Source: an uncultured Acetatifactor sp. (GTDB lineage: Bacteria; Bacillota; Clostridia; Lachnospirales; Lachnospiraceae). Taken from it: 5,055 bases of DNA. This document shows positions 1 through 5,055 of the stretch, piece after piece. Each line of letters begins with the position of its first letter. Within the stretch, counting starts at the first letter, position 1. Under the pieces are notes generated by a model. It did no database searches. It was not told the origin of the DNA and was given only the letters and a program-made list of their open reading frames with translations. The DNA is taken from positions 1 through 5,055 of the forward strand of contig CANRZC010000196.1 of NCBI GenBank assembly GCA_947644185.1. The letters run 5' to 3'. Made by a program: the position numbers and the translations under genes.

Positions 1-37
1 ATGCAGGGTTTGTTCGTGAGTGCTTTTGTCTTTTCAT
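1..37 (-). CDS. Possible start of a further gene, running off the window
   Basis: An ATG at 35-37 on the minus strand opens a frame with no stop up to the window edge, giving 12 residues (MKRQKHSRTNPA). They are strongly basic, as many bacterial N-termini are. A purine-rich GGGGA lies 8 nt before the ATG and could be the ribosome binding site. The preceding gene ends 63 nt upstream on the same strand with no convincing terminator between, so co-transcription is plausible. Twelve codons are too few to recognise a family, and an open frame this short can occur by chance. Confidence 0.3.
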   Translation of the reverse strand, partial: MKRQKHSRTNPA

Positions 38-59
38 TGTAAAAATCCCCAAGCTTCCA

Positions 60-77
60 GCTGTCCCCTGGGACAGC
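60..77 (-). other. Perfect 8-bp inverted repeat between two genes
   Basis: GCTGTCCC (60-67) and GGGACAGC (70-77) are exact reverse complements separated by two bases, so as RNA they give about 7 bp with a 4-nt loop. The element lies between the stop codon of the 129-aa gene and a possible next start. On the minus strand a run of five T comes only about 11 nt after the hairpin, beyond a GGGGA that may be a ribosome binding site. It therefore does not fit a standard intrinsic terminator. It could be an attenuator, a processing or stability hairpin, or a weak terminator. Confidence 0.4.
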
Positions 78-100
78 ATATCCAATAAGCCACATGGGGT

Positions 101-490
101 CTACTGAATATCCTGTCCTGTCTCGCAGCGCATCTTCTCTGCAAACACCTGTGGATTTCGCTCCATCTGCAGCATTGTGTCGAAGGAAGCCAGCAGGAGC
201 CTGGGCTGTCTGTACCGGTTCATATCCTCCGGCCTGTCCATGTAAAGCTTGGAATGATCCACCTGCCACACCAATATATCTGCCAGCGTGTAGCCTGCCA
301 CTTCATATTTGCACAGAAATTGCCCATTGTCATAATAATAGGCCAGCTCCTGCAGCAATCCGCCAGATTGCCGAATTCCCTCCCACAAGCGCTCTCCGTA
401 CCCCTCTTCTTCGCCAGCCTCCACTGCCAGCCTGTACACAAACTCCCTTAAAGCTGTCAAAGCCTTCTCTAGCTGTTCTCTCTCATCCAT
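101..490 (-). CDS. Conserved-looking hypothetical protein, 129 aa
   Basis: I do not recognise this protein. The frame is open further upstream (an ATG at 629-631), but that start would read through the tRNA terminator and the structured leader. I chose the ATG at 488-490 because GGAAGGGGG (498-506) sits 7 nt before it. The product begins MDEREQLEKAL. It is soluble and mostly charged, with a probable N-terminal helix (residues 1-25), a Gly/Glu-rich turn and a central aromatic segment (about 50-80: LAYYYDNG, CKYEVAGYT, ILVWQVDH, YMDR). A C-terminal helical part (about 90-120) contains LLLASFDTML. There is no signal peptide, membrane segment, nucleotide-binding motif or zinc motif. The patchy concentration of Tyr, Trp, Asp and His suggests a folded domain under selection. 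It follows a tRNA-Trp gene and its terminator, so it probably has its own promoter or depends on read-through. That it is a real gene is likely; its function is unknown. Confidence 0.75.
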   Translation of the reverse strand: MDEREQLEKALTALREFVYRLAVEAGEEEGYGERLWEGIRQSGGLLQELAYYYDNGQFLCKYEVAGYTLADILVWQVDHSKLYMDRPEDMNRYRQPRLLLASFDTMLQMERNPQVFAEKMRCETGQDIQ

Positions 491-497
491 AGCAAAA

Positions 498-506
498 CCC
501 CCTTCC
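498..506 (-). promoter_or_regulatory. Ribosome binding site fixing the start of the 129-aa gene
   Basis: GGAAGGGGG on the minus strand ends 7 nt before the ATG at 488-490. It lies just downstream of an in-frame ATG at 506-508, which therefore cannot use it. This favours the 129-aa reading over longer ones. Confidence 0.65.
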
Positions 507-530
507 ATAGCCTGCAAATTCTCCCATATG

Positions 531-589
531 CGGGCACCCCTCAGCCTCTGCTGACATATTTCCAAGCACTTTAGTGCTTTGGGTGCCCG
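531..589 (-). promoter_or_regulatory. Structured leader element, potential three-way junction
   Basis: Three nested inverted repeats fit a single compact fold. A closing stem of 9 perfect pairs is made by CGGGCACCC (531-539) and GGGTGCCCG (581-589). Inside it are a hairpin AAGCAC/GTGCTT with a 4-nt loop (564-579) and a hairpin TCAGC/GCTGA with a 4-nt loop (541-554). In the RNA sense the joining strands are 1, 9 and 1 nt. The element lies about 25 nt upstream of the Shine-Dalgarno of the 129-aa gene and directly after the tRNA-Trp terminator. It could be a cis-regulatory leader, a small RNA, or a mobile repeat. I could not match it to a riboswitch class I know: it lacks the 7-nt paired loops of purine riboswitches and the CUGANGA core of hammerhead ribozymes. 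The structure is seen in the sequence; any function is inference. Confidence 0.5.
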
Positions 590-596
590 TGTGCAT

Positions 597-649
597 AAAA
601 AAAGAACTGTCAACGATGCCTCAAACAACACGCATTGACACTTCTTTTT
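597..649 (-). terminator. Intrinsic terminator after tRNA-Trp, probably bidirectional
   Basis: On the minus strand, 6 nt after the tRNA 3' end, a long imperfect stem forms. AAAAAGAA pairs with TTCTTTTT (642-649 with 599-606), then there is one C-C opposition (+ strand; G-G in the minus-strand RNA), then TGTCAA pairs with TTGACA (635-640 with 608-613), and three more pairs follow beyond a 3-nt bulge. The 3' side ends in a run of seven T (597-603). The mirror-image strand also ends in CTTCTTTTT, so the structure could stop transcription from either direction. It separates the tRNA unit from the 129-aa gene. Confidence 0.7.
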
Positions 650-654
650 GCAAG

Positions 655-725
655 CAGGGGAAGAGAGGATCGAACTCCCATCAACGGTTTTGGAGACCGC
701 CGCACTACCATTGTACTATTCCCCT
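655..725 (-). tRNA. tRNA-Trp (anticodon CCA)
   Basis: Folding the minus strand gives a complete 71-nt cloverleaf. The acceptor stem is AGGGGAA/TTCCCCT (7 bp), and the D stem GTAC/GTGC has a loop containing GG. The anticodon stem GCGGT/ACCGT carries the loop CTCCAAA, which puts CCA at positions 34-36 to read the tryptophan codon UGG. A 4-nt variable loop and a T arm GGGAG/CTCTC with loop TTCGATC follow. The discriminator base is G at 655, as in bacterial tRNA-Trp. The next bases are CTT, so the 3' CCA is not encoded and must be added by CCA-adding enzyme. The gene has its own promoter just upstream and a terminator just downstream, so it appears to be a single-tRNA unit. Confidence 0.97.
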
Positions 726-727
726 GT

Positions 728-745
728 ATGTCGATTACCGCCGAC
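728..745 (-). other. Short hairpin in the tRNA 5' leader
   Basis: TGTCG and CGACA pair across an 8-nt loop immediately before the mature 5' end of tRNA-Trp. Transcription from the promoter at 753-782 should start near 745, so this small hairpin would make up nearly all of the leader that RNase P removes. It may help keep the leader from misfolding with the tRNA. It is short and could be coincidental. Confidence 0.3.
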
Positions 746-752
746 AAAAATC

Positions 753-782
753 ATTATACCACAACCCTTGGTGGTTAATCAA
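753..782 (-). promoter_or_regulatory. Sigma-A type promoter for tRNA-Trp
   Basis: On the minus strand a TTGATT -35 box (777-782) is followed 18 nt later by a perfect TATAAT -10 box (753-758). The -10 is preceded by TG in the extended -10 position (TGGTATAAT). A start of transcription near 745 would give a leader of about 20 nt before the tRNA. The promoter lies about 30 bp after the radA stop codon, which makes the tRNA independent of the radA transcript. Confidence 0.8.
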
Positions 783-811
783 TAGTTTTTTTGAAAAAAT
801 TAGGGAAAGTC

Positions 812-2200
812 TCACCGGGCGCAAAAGAGCCTGTCTATCATGTCTTGTACTGTCTTCACACCTATGATCTTCATCCCCCTGGGCCTGCCGCACTCCTCCA
901 CGCATACAGCAGGAAGGAAGCAGATCTCAAAGCCCAGCTTTTCCGCCTCAGCCACCCGTTGCTTTGCCATGCTGACGCCTCTGACTTCACCGCTTAGGCC
1001 CACCTCTCCAAAGGCCACCAGCTTCGGGCTTAGCACTCGATTCTGAAAGCTGGATAATATGGCTATCACTATCCCCAGATCAATGCCTGGCTCCAGCACT
1101 TTCAGACCTCCCGTAATATTTACATAGGCATCACAGGAGGCAAGCTGTACCCCAGAGCGCTTCTCCAGCACAGCCATCAGCAGGTTCACACGGTTGAAAT
1201 CTGTCCCAGTGGTCTGTCTCCGGGGAAGCCCAAAATTACTGTGGCACACCAATGCCTGAATTTCTATTAGCAGGGGCCTTGTGCCCTCACAAGTGGCCAC
1301 TACCACAGAGCCACTGGCATTTTCTGGCCTGCCATTCAACATATATTCGGAGGCATTGGGGACCTCCACCAATCCCGTTTCCCGCATCTCAAAGACACCG
1401 ATTTCATTGGTAGAGCCAAATCGGTTCTTCACCCCTCGCAGAATGCGATAGGAGGCATGTCCATCCCCCTCAAAATACAGCACCGCATCCACCATGTGCT
1501 CCAGCACTCTGGGGCCTGCCACAGTGCCCTCTTTTGTCACATGGCCCACGATAAACACGGATATGCCCAGGCCCTTCGCCAGCTGCAATAGAATACCCGT
1601 AGATTCCCGCACCTGGGACACACTGCCTGGCGCTGCAGACACATTCTCATTGTACATGGTCTGGATAGAATCGATAACCACTGCCTCTGGTCCACAGGAG
1701 CGGATGACTTCCGCAATTTCTGCCAGATTTGTCTCACACAGCAAAAGCATATTGTCCGAGAACTGGCCAATCCGGTCTGCCCGCATCTTAATCTGGACTA
1801 GAGACTCCTCTCCGGAAATGTAAAGTACACGCCTGCCCTGGTTTGCCAGATTGCGGCATACCTGCAGCAGAAGCGTAGATTTTCCTATCCCCGGATCACC
1901 ACCCACCAGAGTCAGTGAGCCCTGTACGATGCCCCCGCCCAGCACTCTATCCAACTCCCCGATGCCAGTGACCAGTCTGTCTTCTGCTTTGACGGTCACC
2001 TCAGATAGCACAGTAGGGGCGGCTCTGCGCAGCCTATCGGCAGGCGCCCCATAACCGCCCCCATGAGGGGATTTGCTCACAGCCATCCCCTCTACAAAAG
2101 TATTCCATTCCTTACAGCTCGGACACTGCCCCATCCACTTAGAGGACTCATACCCACAGCTATTACAGAAAAAAACAGTAGATGTTTTTGTCTTTGCCAT
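812..2200 (-). CDS. radA: DNA repair protein RadA (Sms)
   Basis: RadA is a RecA-like ATPase that drives branch migration of recombination intermediates and supports DNA repair in the cytoplasm. The protein has 462 residues, the usual family length of about 450-460, and all family hallmarks are visible. An N-terminal four-cysteine zinc finger has C12, C15, C26 and C29. A RecA-type core follows with Walker A GGDPGIGKST (100-109; K107), Walker B VVIDS (174-178) and the RadA signature KNRFG (258-262). A C-terminal Lon-protease-like domain (about 290-462) carries EPGIDLG (370-376) where Lon has its serine-containing motif, so it should not be proteolytic, as usual for RadA. The start ATG lies 3 nt after the stop of the upstream gene. 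The only good Shine-Dalgarno, AAGGTGG (2215-2221), lies inside that gene 14 nt away, so translational coupling is likely. Many Firmicutes carry disA after radA; here a tRNA gene follows instead. Confidence 0.97.
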   Translation of the reverse strand: MAKTKTSTVFFCNSCGYESSKWMGQCPSCKEWNTFVEGMAVSKSPHGGGYGAPADRLRRAAPTVLSEVTVKAEDRLVTGIGELDRVLGGGIVQGSLTLVGGDPGIGKSTLLLQVCRNLANQGRRVLYISGEESLVQIKMRADRIGQFSDNMLLLCETNLAEIAEVIRSCGPEAVVIDSIQTMYNENVSAAPGSVSQVRESTGILLQLAKGLGISVFIVGHVTKEGTVAGPRVLEHMVDAVLYFEGDGHASYRILRGVKNRFGSTNEIGVFEMRETGLVEVPNASEYMLNGRPENASGSVVVATCEGTRPLLIEIQALVCHSNFGLPRRQTTGTDFNRVNLLMAVLEKRSGVQLASCDAYVNITGGLKVLEPGIDLGIVIAILSSFQNRVLSPKLVAFGEVGLSGEVRGVSMAKQRVAEAEKLGFEICFLPAVCVEECGRPRGMKIIGVKTVQDMIDRLFCAR

Positions 2201-2203
2201 CTT

Positions 2204-2617
2204 TTAAATCTGTACCACCTTCACGGGAACCTCACCTGCTGTCTCCAGCTCCACACTTAAGGATAGCTTTCCTCCGAAATTCGTCTTGATAGCTCCGATG
2301 CTCTCACCACCCACGAATACCTCATAGGCTGTGTCATCCGCAAGCCCAATGGTAATCTGGGTGTCCTCATCTCCCTCTACCACAAATTCCACGCCGTCCA
2401 CCTTTTCCATAAATTCCAGAACACTGGTTCCTGGCACAGACTCATAGAGAAAAGAACCGTTCTTCTCCAGCTTTGTGATCTCTCTGCAGGTCTTTACCTT
2501 CAACAAATCTCCTGCGTGCTGGTAATCCTCCAATTTGGCCTTCTTCTCTAATTTATGATTGCCGAAACTGATAGCGCCATCTGATTCGCTGCGAATCAAC
2601 TCCTCCACCACTGCCAT
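2204..2617 (-). CDS. Small 'endosialidase-like' protein, 137 aa, function unknown
   Basis: The protein starts MAVVEELIRSESDG and resembles short proteins that Lachnospiraceae genomes commonly label 'endosialidase'. That comparison is from memory, not a search. The label is doubtful: at 137 aa there is no room for a sialidase catalytic domain and no Asp-box or similar motif is visible. The sequence alternates charged and hydrophobic residues in a way that suggests mostly beta strands. Recognisable stretches are SFGNHKLEKKAKL (about 18-30), LKNG-like KLEKNGSFLYESVPG (about 50-64) and the C-terminal KTNFGGKLSLSVEL. It has no signal peptide or membrane segment and no cysteine beyond one at about 44, so it is probably cytoplasmic. 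An ATG six codons earlier (2633-2635) lies upstream of the AGGAGG that serves the chosen start, so I prefer 2617. It sits between clpC and radA and is coupled to radA by a 3-nt gap. Confidence 0.85.
   Translation of the reverse strand: MAVVEELIRSESDGAISFGNHKLEKKAKLEDYQHAGDLLKVKTCREITKLEKNGSFLYESVPGTSVLEFMEKVDGVEFVVEGDEDTQITIGLADDTAYEVFVGGESIGAIKTNFGGKLSLSVELETAGEVPVKVVQI
2582..2598 (-). repeat. 17-bp perfect palindrome with 1-nt centre, inside a gene start
   Basis: TGATTCGC (2582-2589) and GCGAATCA (2591-2598) are exact reverse complements around one central base. The site covers codons 7-12 of the 137-aa gene (LIRSES), about 19 nt after the A of the start codon. As DNA it has the symmetry of a dimeric repressor site; as RNA it could form a 7-bp hairpin with a 3-nt loop close to the initiation site. 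It does not match the LexA, CtsR or CIRCE consensus as I know them, and may be a coincidence of codon choice. Confidence 0.4.
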
Positions 2618-2625
2618 GACTAAAT

Positions 2626-2631
2626 CCTCCT
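2626..2631 (-). promoter_or_regulatory. Strong ribosome binding site deciding the start at 2617
   Basis: AGGAGG on the minus strand lies 8 nt before the ATG at 2615-2617. The alternative ATG at 2633-2635 lies immediately 5' of this site and has no comparable signal of its own, so the shorter 137-aa product is preferred over 143 aa. Confidence 0.8.
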
Positions 2632-2678
2632 GCATTTTATTGTATTCTGAAAAGCTGATGCTGCTTCTTACCTCTAGT

Positions 2679-2708
2679 ATAATATAATTTGCGCTGTTTT
2701 TCTACCAA
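2679..2708 (-). promoter_or_regulatory. Probable promoter for the 137-aa gene and radA
   Basis: On the minus strand TTGGTA (2703-2708) and TATTAT (2679-2684) are separated by 18 bp. The -10 lies in an AT-rich run where TATATT and TATACT are alternative hexamers at nearby registers. It sits about 60 bp upstream of the 137-aa start and just after clpC. This would let the two downstream genes be transcribed without the stress-controlled clpC promoter. The -35 is imperfect, so confidence is moderate. Confidence 0.5.
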
Positions 2709-2723
2709 ATTTTGATAAAATTT
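2707..2723 (-). other. AT-only inverted repeat just after clpC
   Basis: AAATTTT (2707-2713) and AAAATTT (2717-2723) are reverse complements around GAT, 2 nt beyond the clpC stop codon. A pure A-T stem is weak and no clean T-run follows on the minus strand, so I do not call it a terminator. It overlaps the probable -35 region by two bases. Read-through from clpC into the next genes is therefore possible. Confidence 0.3.
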
Positions 2724-2724
2724 T

Positions 2725-5055
2725 TTATCTCGTGACCGCCTCTTTTACTGTGAAGGAAACCTTGCCATTCTTAAAGCCTGCAGACACTGTATCTCCTGGC
2801 TGCACCCGCTTCAATAGGATTTCCTCTGCCAAAGCATCCTCCACCACTGACTGAATAGCCCTCTTTAACGGCCTTGCCCCCATCTTTACATCGGAATATT
2901 TCTCCACCAGATGCTCCTTAAGGGCATTTGTCAATGTGAGGCTGATGTCCATCTGAGATGCACAGCGATCATGGAGGTTGGCGGAAAGCAGGCCTACGAT
3001 TTCCTTCATATTTTCCTTATTCAGCTGATGGAAGACAATAATGTCATCGATTCGATTGATAAATTCAGGCTTAAAGCTGCGCTTTACTTCCTCCATGACC
3101 CCTTCCTTCATGCGCTCATAGTTCCACTTTGCATCGCTTACAGCAGCAAAGCCTAAATTCTTTGGATCCACAATGCGCTGGGCTCCCGCGTTGGATGTCA
3201 TTATCAAAATCGTATTCTTAAAGCTGACCTTTCTGCCCTTGGAATCTGTAATATGGCCGTCATCCAGTATCTGCAGCAGAATATTGAACACATCTGGATG
3301 TGCCTTCTCAATCTCGTCAAAGAGCACCACGGAATAGGGGTTGCGTCTCACTTTTTCAGAGAGCTGGCCTCCTTCGTCAAAGCCCACATATCCAGGCGGG
3401 GAGCCTATCATTTTGGACACCGAATGTCCCTCCATGTACTCCGACATGTCCACCCGTATGATTGCATCCTCTGAGCCAAACATAGCCTCCGCCAATGTCT
3501 TGGAAAGCTCTGTTTTGCCCACGCCAGTGGGTCCTAAAAACAGAAAAGAGCCTATAGGGCGTTTGGGGTCCTTTAATCCCACCCGGCCTCTCCGCATAGC
3601 CCTGGCCACAGCCACCACAGCCTCCTCCTGGCCGATAACCCTCTTGTGAAGAATGCTCTCCAGCTTTAAAAGCCTGTCACTCTCCTTCTGGGCCAGCTTC
3701 TGCACAGGAATCTTCGTCCACATGGCTACCACTGCCGCTATCTCGTCCTCTCCGATTGCATATTTCCGATTGCCCTCCTGGCTCTCCGCACGCTTTTTCA
3801 TGCGCCGGAATTTTTTCACCAGCTCATCCTGCTTGTTCTTGATCTCCACCGCCTGGGAGAATGCCTCCATACGGATGGAGCGCTCGATCTGCTGATCCAT
3901 CTTTTTGATCTGCTCTAGCAGCTCCTTTTGCTTATCTGGCATGTCCACTGCTTTCAGTTTGGCACTGGCTGCCGCCTCATCTATCAGATCAATGGCCTTG
4001 TCAGGCAGATTCCGGTCATTGATATACCGATTGGAAAGCCGCACTGCTGCGTCCACAGCCTCAGAGGTGATGGCTACCTGGTGATGCTCCTCATACTTTA
4101 CCTTGATGCCCTCCAGAATGCGGATTGCCTCCTCCTCCGTGGGCTCTTCCACATTCACTGGTTGAAACCGTCTCTCCAGGGCAGCATCCTTCTCAATATA
4201 CTTGCGGTACTCGGCAATGGTGGTGGCGCCGATCATCTGCAGCTCCCCTCTGGCAAGGGAGGGCTTTAAAATATTGGAGGCATCAATTGCCCCCTCTGCA
4301 CCGCCTGCGCCGATGAGTGTGTGTAATTCGTCCATAAATAGGATGACATTCCCGTCTTCTATCACTTCCCGGATAACCCGCTTAATCCGCTCCTCGAATT
4401 CACCTCTGTACTTGCTGCCGGCCACCATACCGGAAAGATCCAAGGTCAAAAGTCTCTTTCCACGGACAGTGGCTGGAACCTTTCCCTCTACAATCCGCTG
4501 GGCCAGTCCCTCTACCACAGCTGTCTTTCCCACGCCAGGCTCCCCAATTAGGCAGGGATTGTTCTTGGTCCGACGACTCAAGATTTGAATCAGGCGGCGG
4601 ATCTCGTCTTCCCTGCCGATACAAGGATCCAACTGCCCCTCCCTGGCCAGGTCCGTCAAATCCCTGCTATACTGATCCAATGTGGATTGCCGGCCTCCTC
4701 TGCCAGGCATGCGCCTGCCCAGATCTTCCTTATAGAGATTGCCGTCCTGTCCGATAGCAATCAGCGTATCTGCGTACAGCTTCTGTATGTTGGCGCCTAA
4801 GGTATTCAGAAGGCGGACTGCCACATTCTCGCCCTCTTTGATAATGGCAAGCAGTAGATGCTCTGTACCAGTTTCCCTCTGGCCAAATCTATCTGCCTGT
4901 CTGTGGGCTTCCTCCAAAATCTTCCTTGCTCTGGGAGAATATCCTCCCCTCTCTTTTAAGCCTACACCTCCGTCAAAGGCGATCAGCTCCTGAATCATAT
5001 CCAAGACCTCACCACCCGTACCATTCAGCCATTCTCCAGGCTTCATTCCGCCATT
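2725..5055 (-). CDS. clpC: ATP-dependent Clp protease ATPase subunit ClpC (5'-partial)
   Basis: ClpC is a hexameric AAA+ unfoldase that feeds misfolded or tagged proteins to ClpP in the cytoplasm. The frame is open to the window edge. An ATG at 5046 exists, but in ClpC this position falls late in the first N-domain repeat, so roughly 45 residues lie outside. Numbering from that ATG, the second Clp-N repeat is at about 36-100 (GTEH at 60-63, whose Glu binds phosphoarginine in Bacillus ClpC). AAA-1 has Walker A GEPGVGKT (168-175), pore loop KYRG (212-215) and Walker B VILFMDE (234-240). A UVR/M-domain coiled coil is at about 376-415. AAA-2 has Walker A GPTGVGKT (505-512), pore loop GYVG (552-555), Walker B VVLFDE (573-578) and LGF (631-633), the ClpP-docking loop. 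The UVR segment and two N-repeats separate it from ClpB, ClpE and ClpX. In Firmicutes clpC usually ends a ctsR-mcsA-mcsB-clpC operon; those genes and the promoter would lie outside the window. Confidence 0.96.
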   Translation of the reverse strand, partial: NGGMKPGEWLNGTGGEVLDMIQELIAFDGGVGLKERGGYSPRARKILEEAHRQADRFGQRETGTEHLLLAIIKEGENVAVRLLNTLGANIQKLYADTLIAIGQDGNLYKEDLGRRMPGRGGRQSTLDQYSRDLTDLAREGQLDPCIGREDEIRRLIQILSRRTKNNPCLIGEPGVGKTAVVEGLAQRIVEGKVPATVRGKRLLTLDLSGMVAGSKYRGEFEERIKRVIREVIEDGNVILFMDELHTLIGAGGAEGAIDASNILKPSLARGELQMIGATTIAEYRKYIEKDAALERRFQPVNVEEPTEEEAIRILEGIKVKYEEHHQVAITSEAVDAAVRLSNRYINDRNLPDKAIDLIDEAAASAKLKAVDMPDKQKELLEQIKKMDQQIERSIRMEAFSQAVEIKNKQDELVKKFRRMKKRAESQEGNRKYAIGEDEIAAVVAMWTKIPVQKLAQKESDRLLKLESILHKRVIGQEEAVVAVARAMRRGRVGLKDPKRPIGSFLFLGPTGVGKTELSKTLAEAMFGSEDAIIRVDMSEYMEGHSVSKMIGSPPGYVGFDEGGQLSEKVRRNPYSVVLFDEIEKAHPDVFNILLQILDDGHITDSKGRKVSFKNTILIMTSNAGAQRIVDPKNLGFAAVSDAKWNYERMKEGVMEEVKRSFKPEFINRIDDIIVFHQLNKENMKEIVGLLSANLHDRCASQMDISLTLTNALKEHLVEKYSDVKMGARPLKRAIQSVVEDALAEEILLKRVQPGDTVSAGFKNGKVSFTVKEAVTR

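Noticed and set aside
94..492. Plus-strand open frame of 132 codons opposite the 129-aa gene
   Set aside because: It is proline- and cysteine-rich low-complexity protein with no ribosome binding site. It mirrors the codon pattern of the minus-strand gene, which has a clear start signal.
491..631. Upstream extension of the 129-aa gene to an ATG at 631 (176 aa)
   Set aside because: The extension would translate the tRNA terminator and the structured leader. Its residues look unlike a conserved domain, and the strong Shine-Dalgarno lies before the internal ATG.
1494..1823. Plus-strand open frame of 109 codons inside radA
   Set aside because: It lies antisense to conserved RadA coding sequence, with no start signal and no recognisable protein features.
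3928..4588. Several overlapping plus-strand open frames inside clpC
   Set aside because: All are antisense to conserved ClpC AAA-1 and UVR coding sequence. They arise from its codon bias and have no supporting signals.
3310..4660. GTCAAA-like words resembling the CtsR heptad
   Set aside because: They are single copies inside clpC coding sequence (for example in codons for FDE or DLA), without the tandem heptad spacing of a CtsR operator.
5044..5046. ATG at 5046 as the true start of clpC
   Set aside because: The frame stays open upstream to the window edge, no ribosome binding site is seen, and ClpC proteins have a first N-domain repeat that would be missing from this start.
1..5055. Mobile element, phage, CRISPR or defence island
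   Set aside because: No transposase, integrase, terminal inverted repeats, direct-repeat array or defence-type gene is visible. Apart from the two unknown small genes the content is housekeeping.

Overview
The window looks like a piece of chromosome from a Gram-positive anaerobe of the class Clostridia, most likely family Lachnospiraceae. This rests on a ClpC-type (UVR-containing) Hsp100, strong AGGAGG-like ribosome binding sites, RadA lying close downstream of clpC as in many Firmicutes, and a small protein between them of the type that databases label 'endosialidase' in Lachnospiraceae genomes. The organism is inferred from family resemblance, not from a search. Every convincing gene is on the minus strand, so transcription runs from position 5055 towards 1.

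In transcription order: (1) clpC, missing only its extreme N-terminus beyond the window edge, ends at 2725. (2) An intergenic stretch of about 107 bp, AT-rich at its clpC end, holds a probable promoter and no strong terminator. (3) A 137-aa 'endosialidase-like' protein (2204-2617) starts after a near-perfect Shine-Dalgarno. (4) radA (812-2200) begins 3 nt after that stop codon, so the two are very likely co-transcribed and translationally coupled. (5) A good extended -10 promoter drives a tRNA-Trp gene (CCA anticodon, 655-725), which is followed by a U-run terminator. (6) A compact inverted-repeat element that can fold as a three-way junction (531-589) lies in the leader of an unrecognised 129-aa gene (101-490). 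(7) After a small hairpin, the first codons of a possible further gene run off the window at position 1.

Functionally, clpC (protein unfolding and degradation with ClpP) and radA (branch migration in recombination) are stress and repair housekeeping genes. The 137-aa protein between them has no function that can be read from its sequence. The tRNA-Trp gene is a separate unit. I see no mobile element, CRISPR array, phage gene, toxin-antitoxin pair or defence system. The least explained parts are the structured leader and the unknown gene behind the tRNA, and the small gene wedged between clpC and radA.
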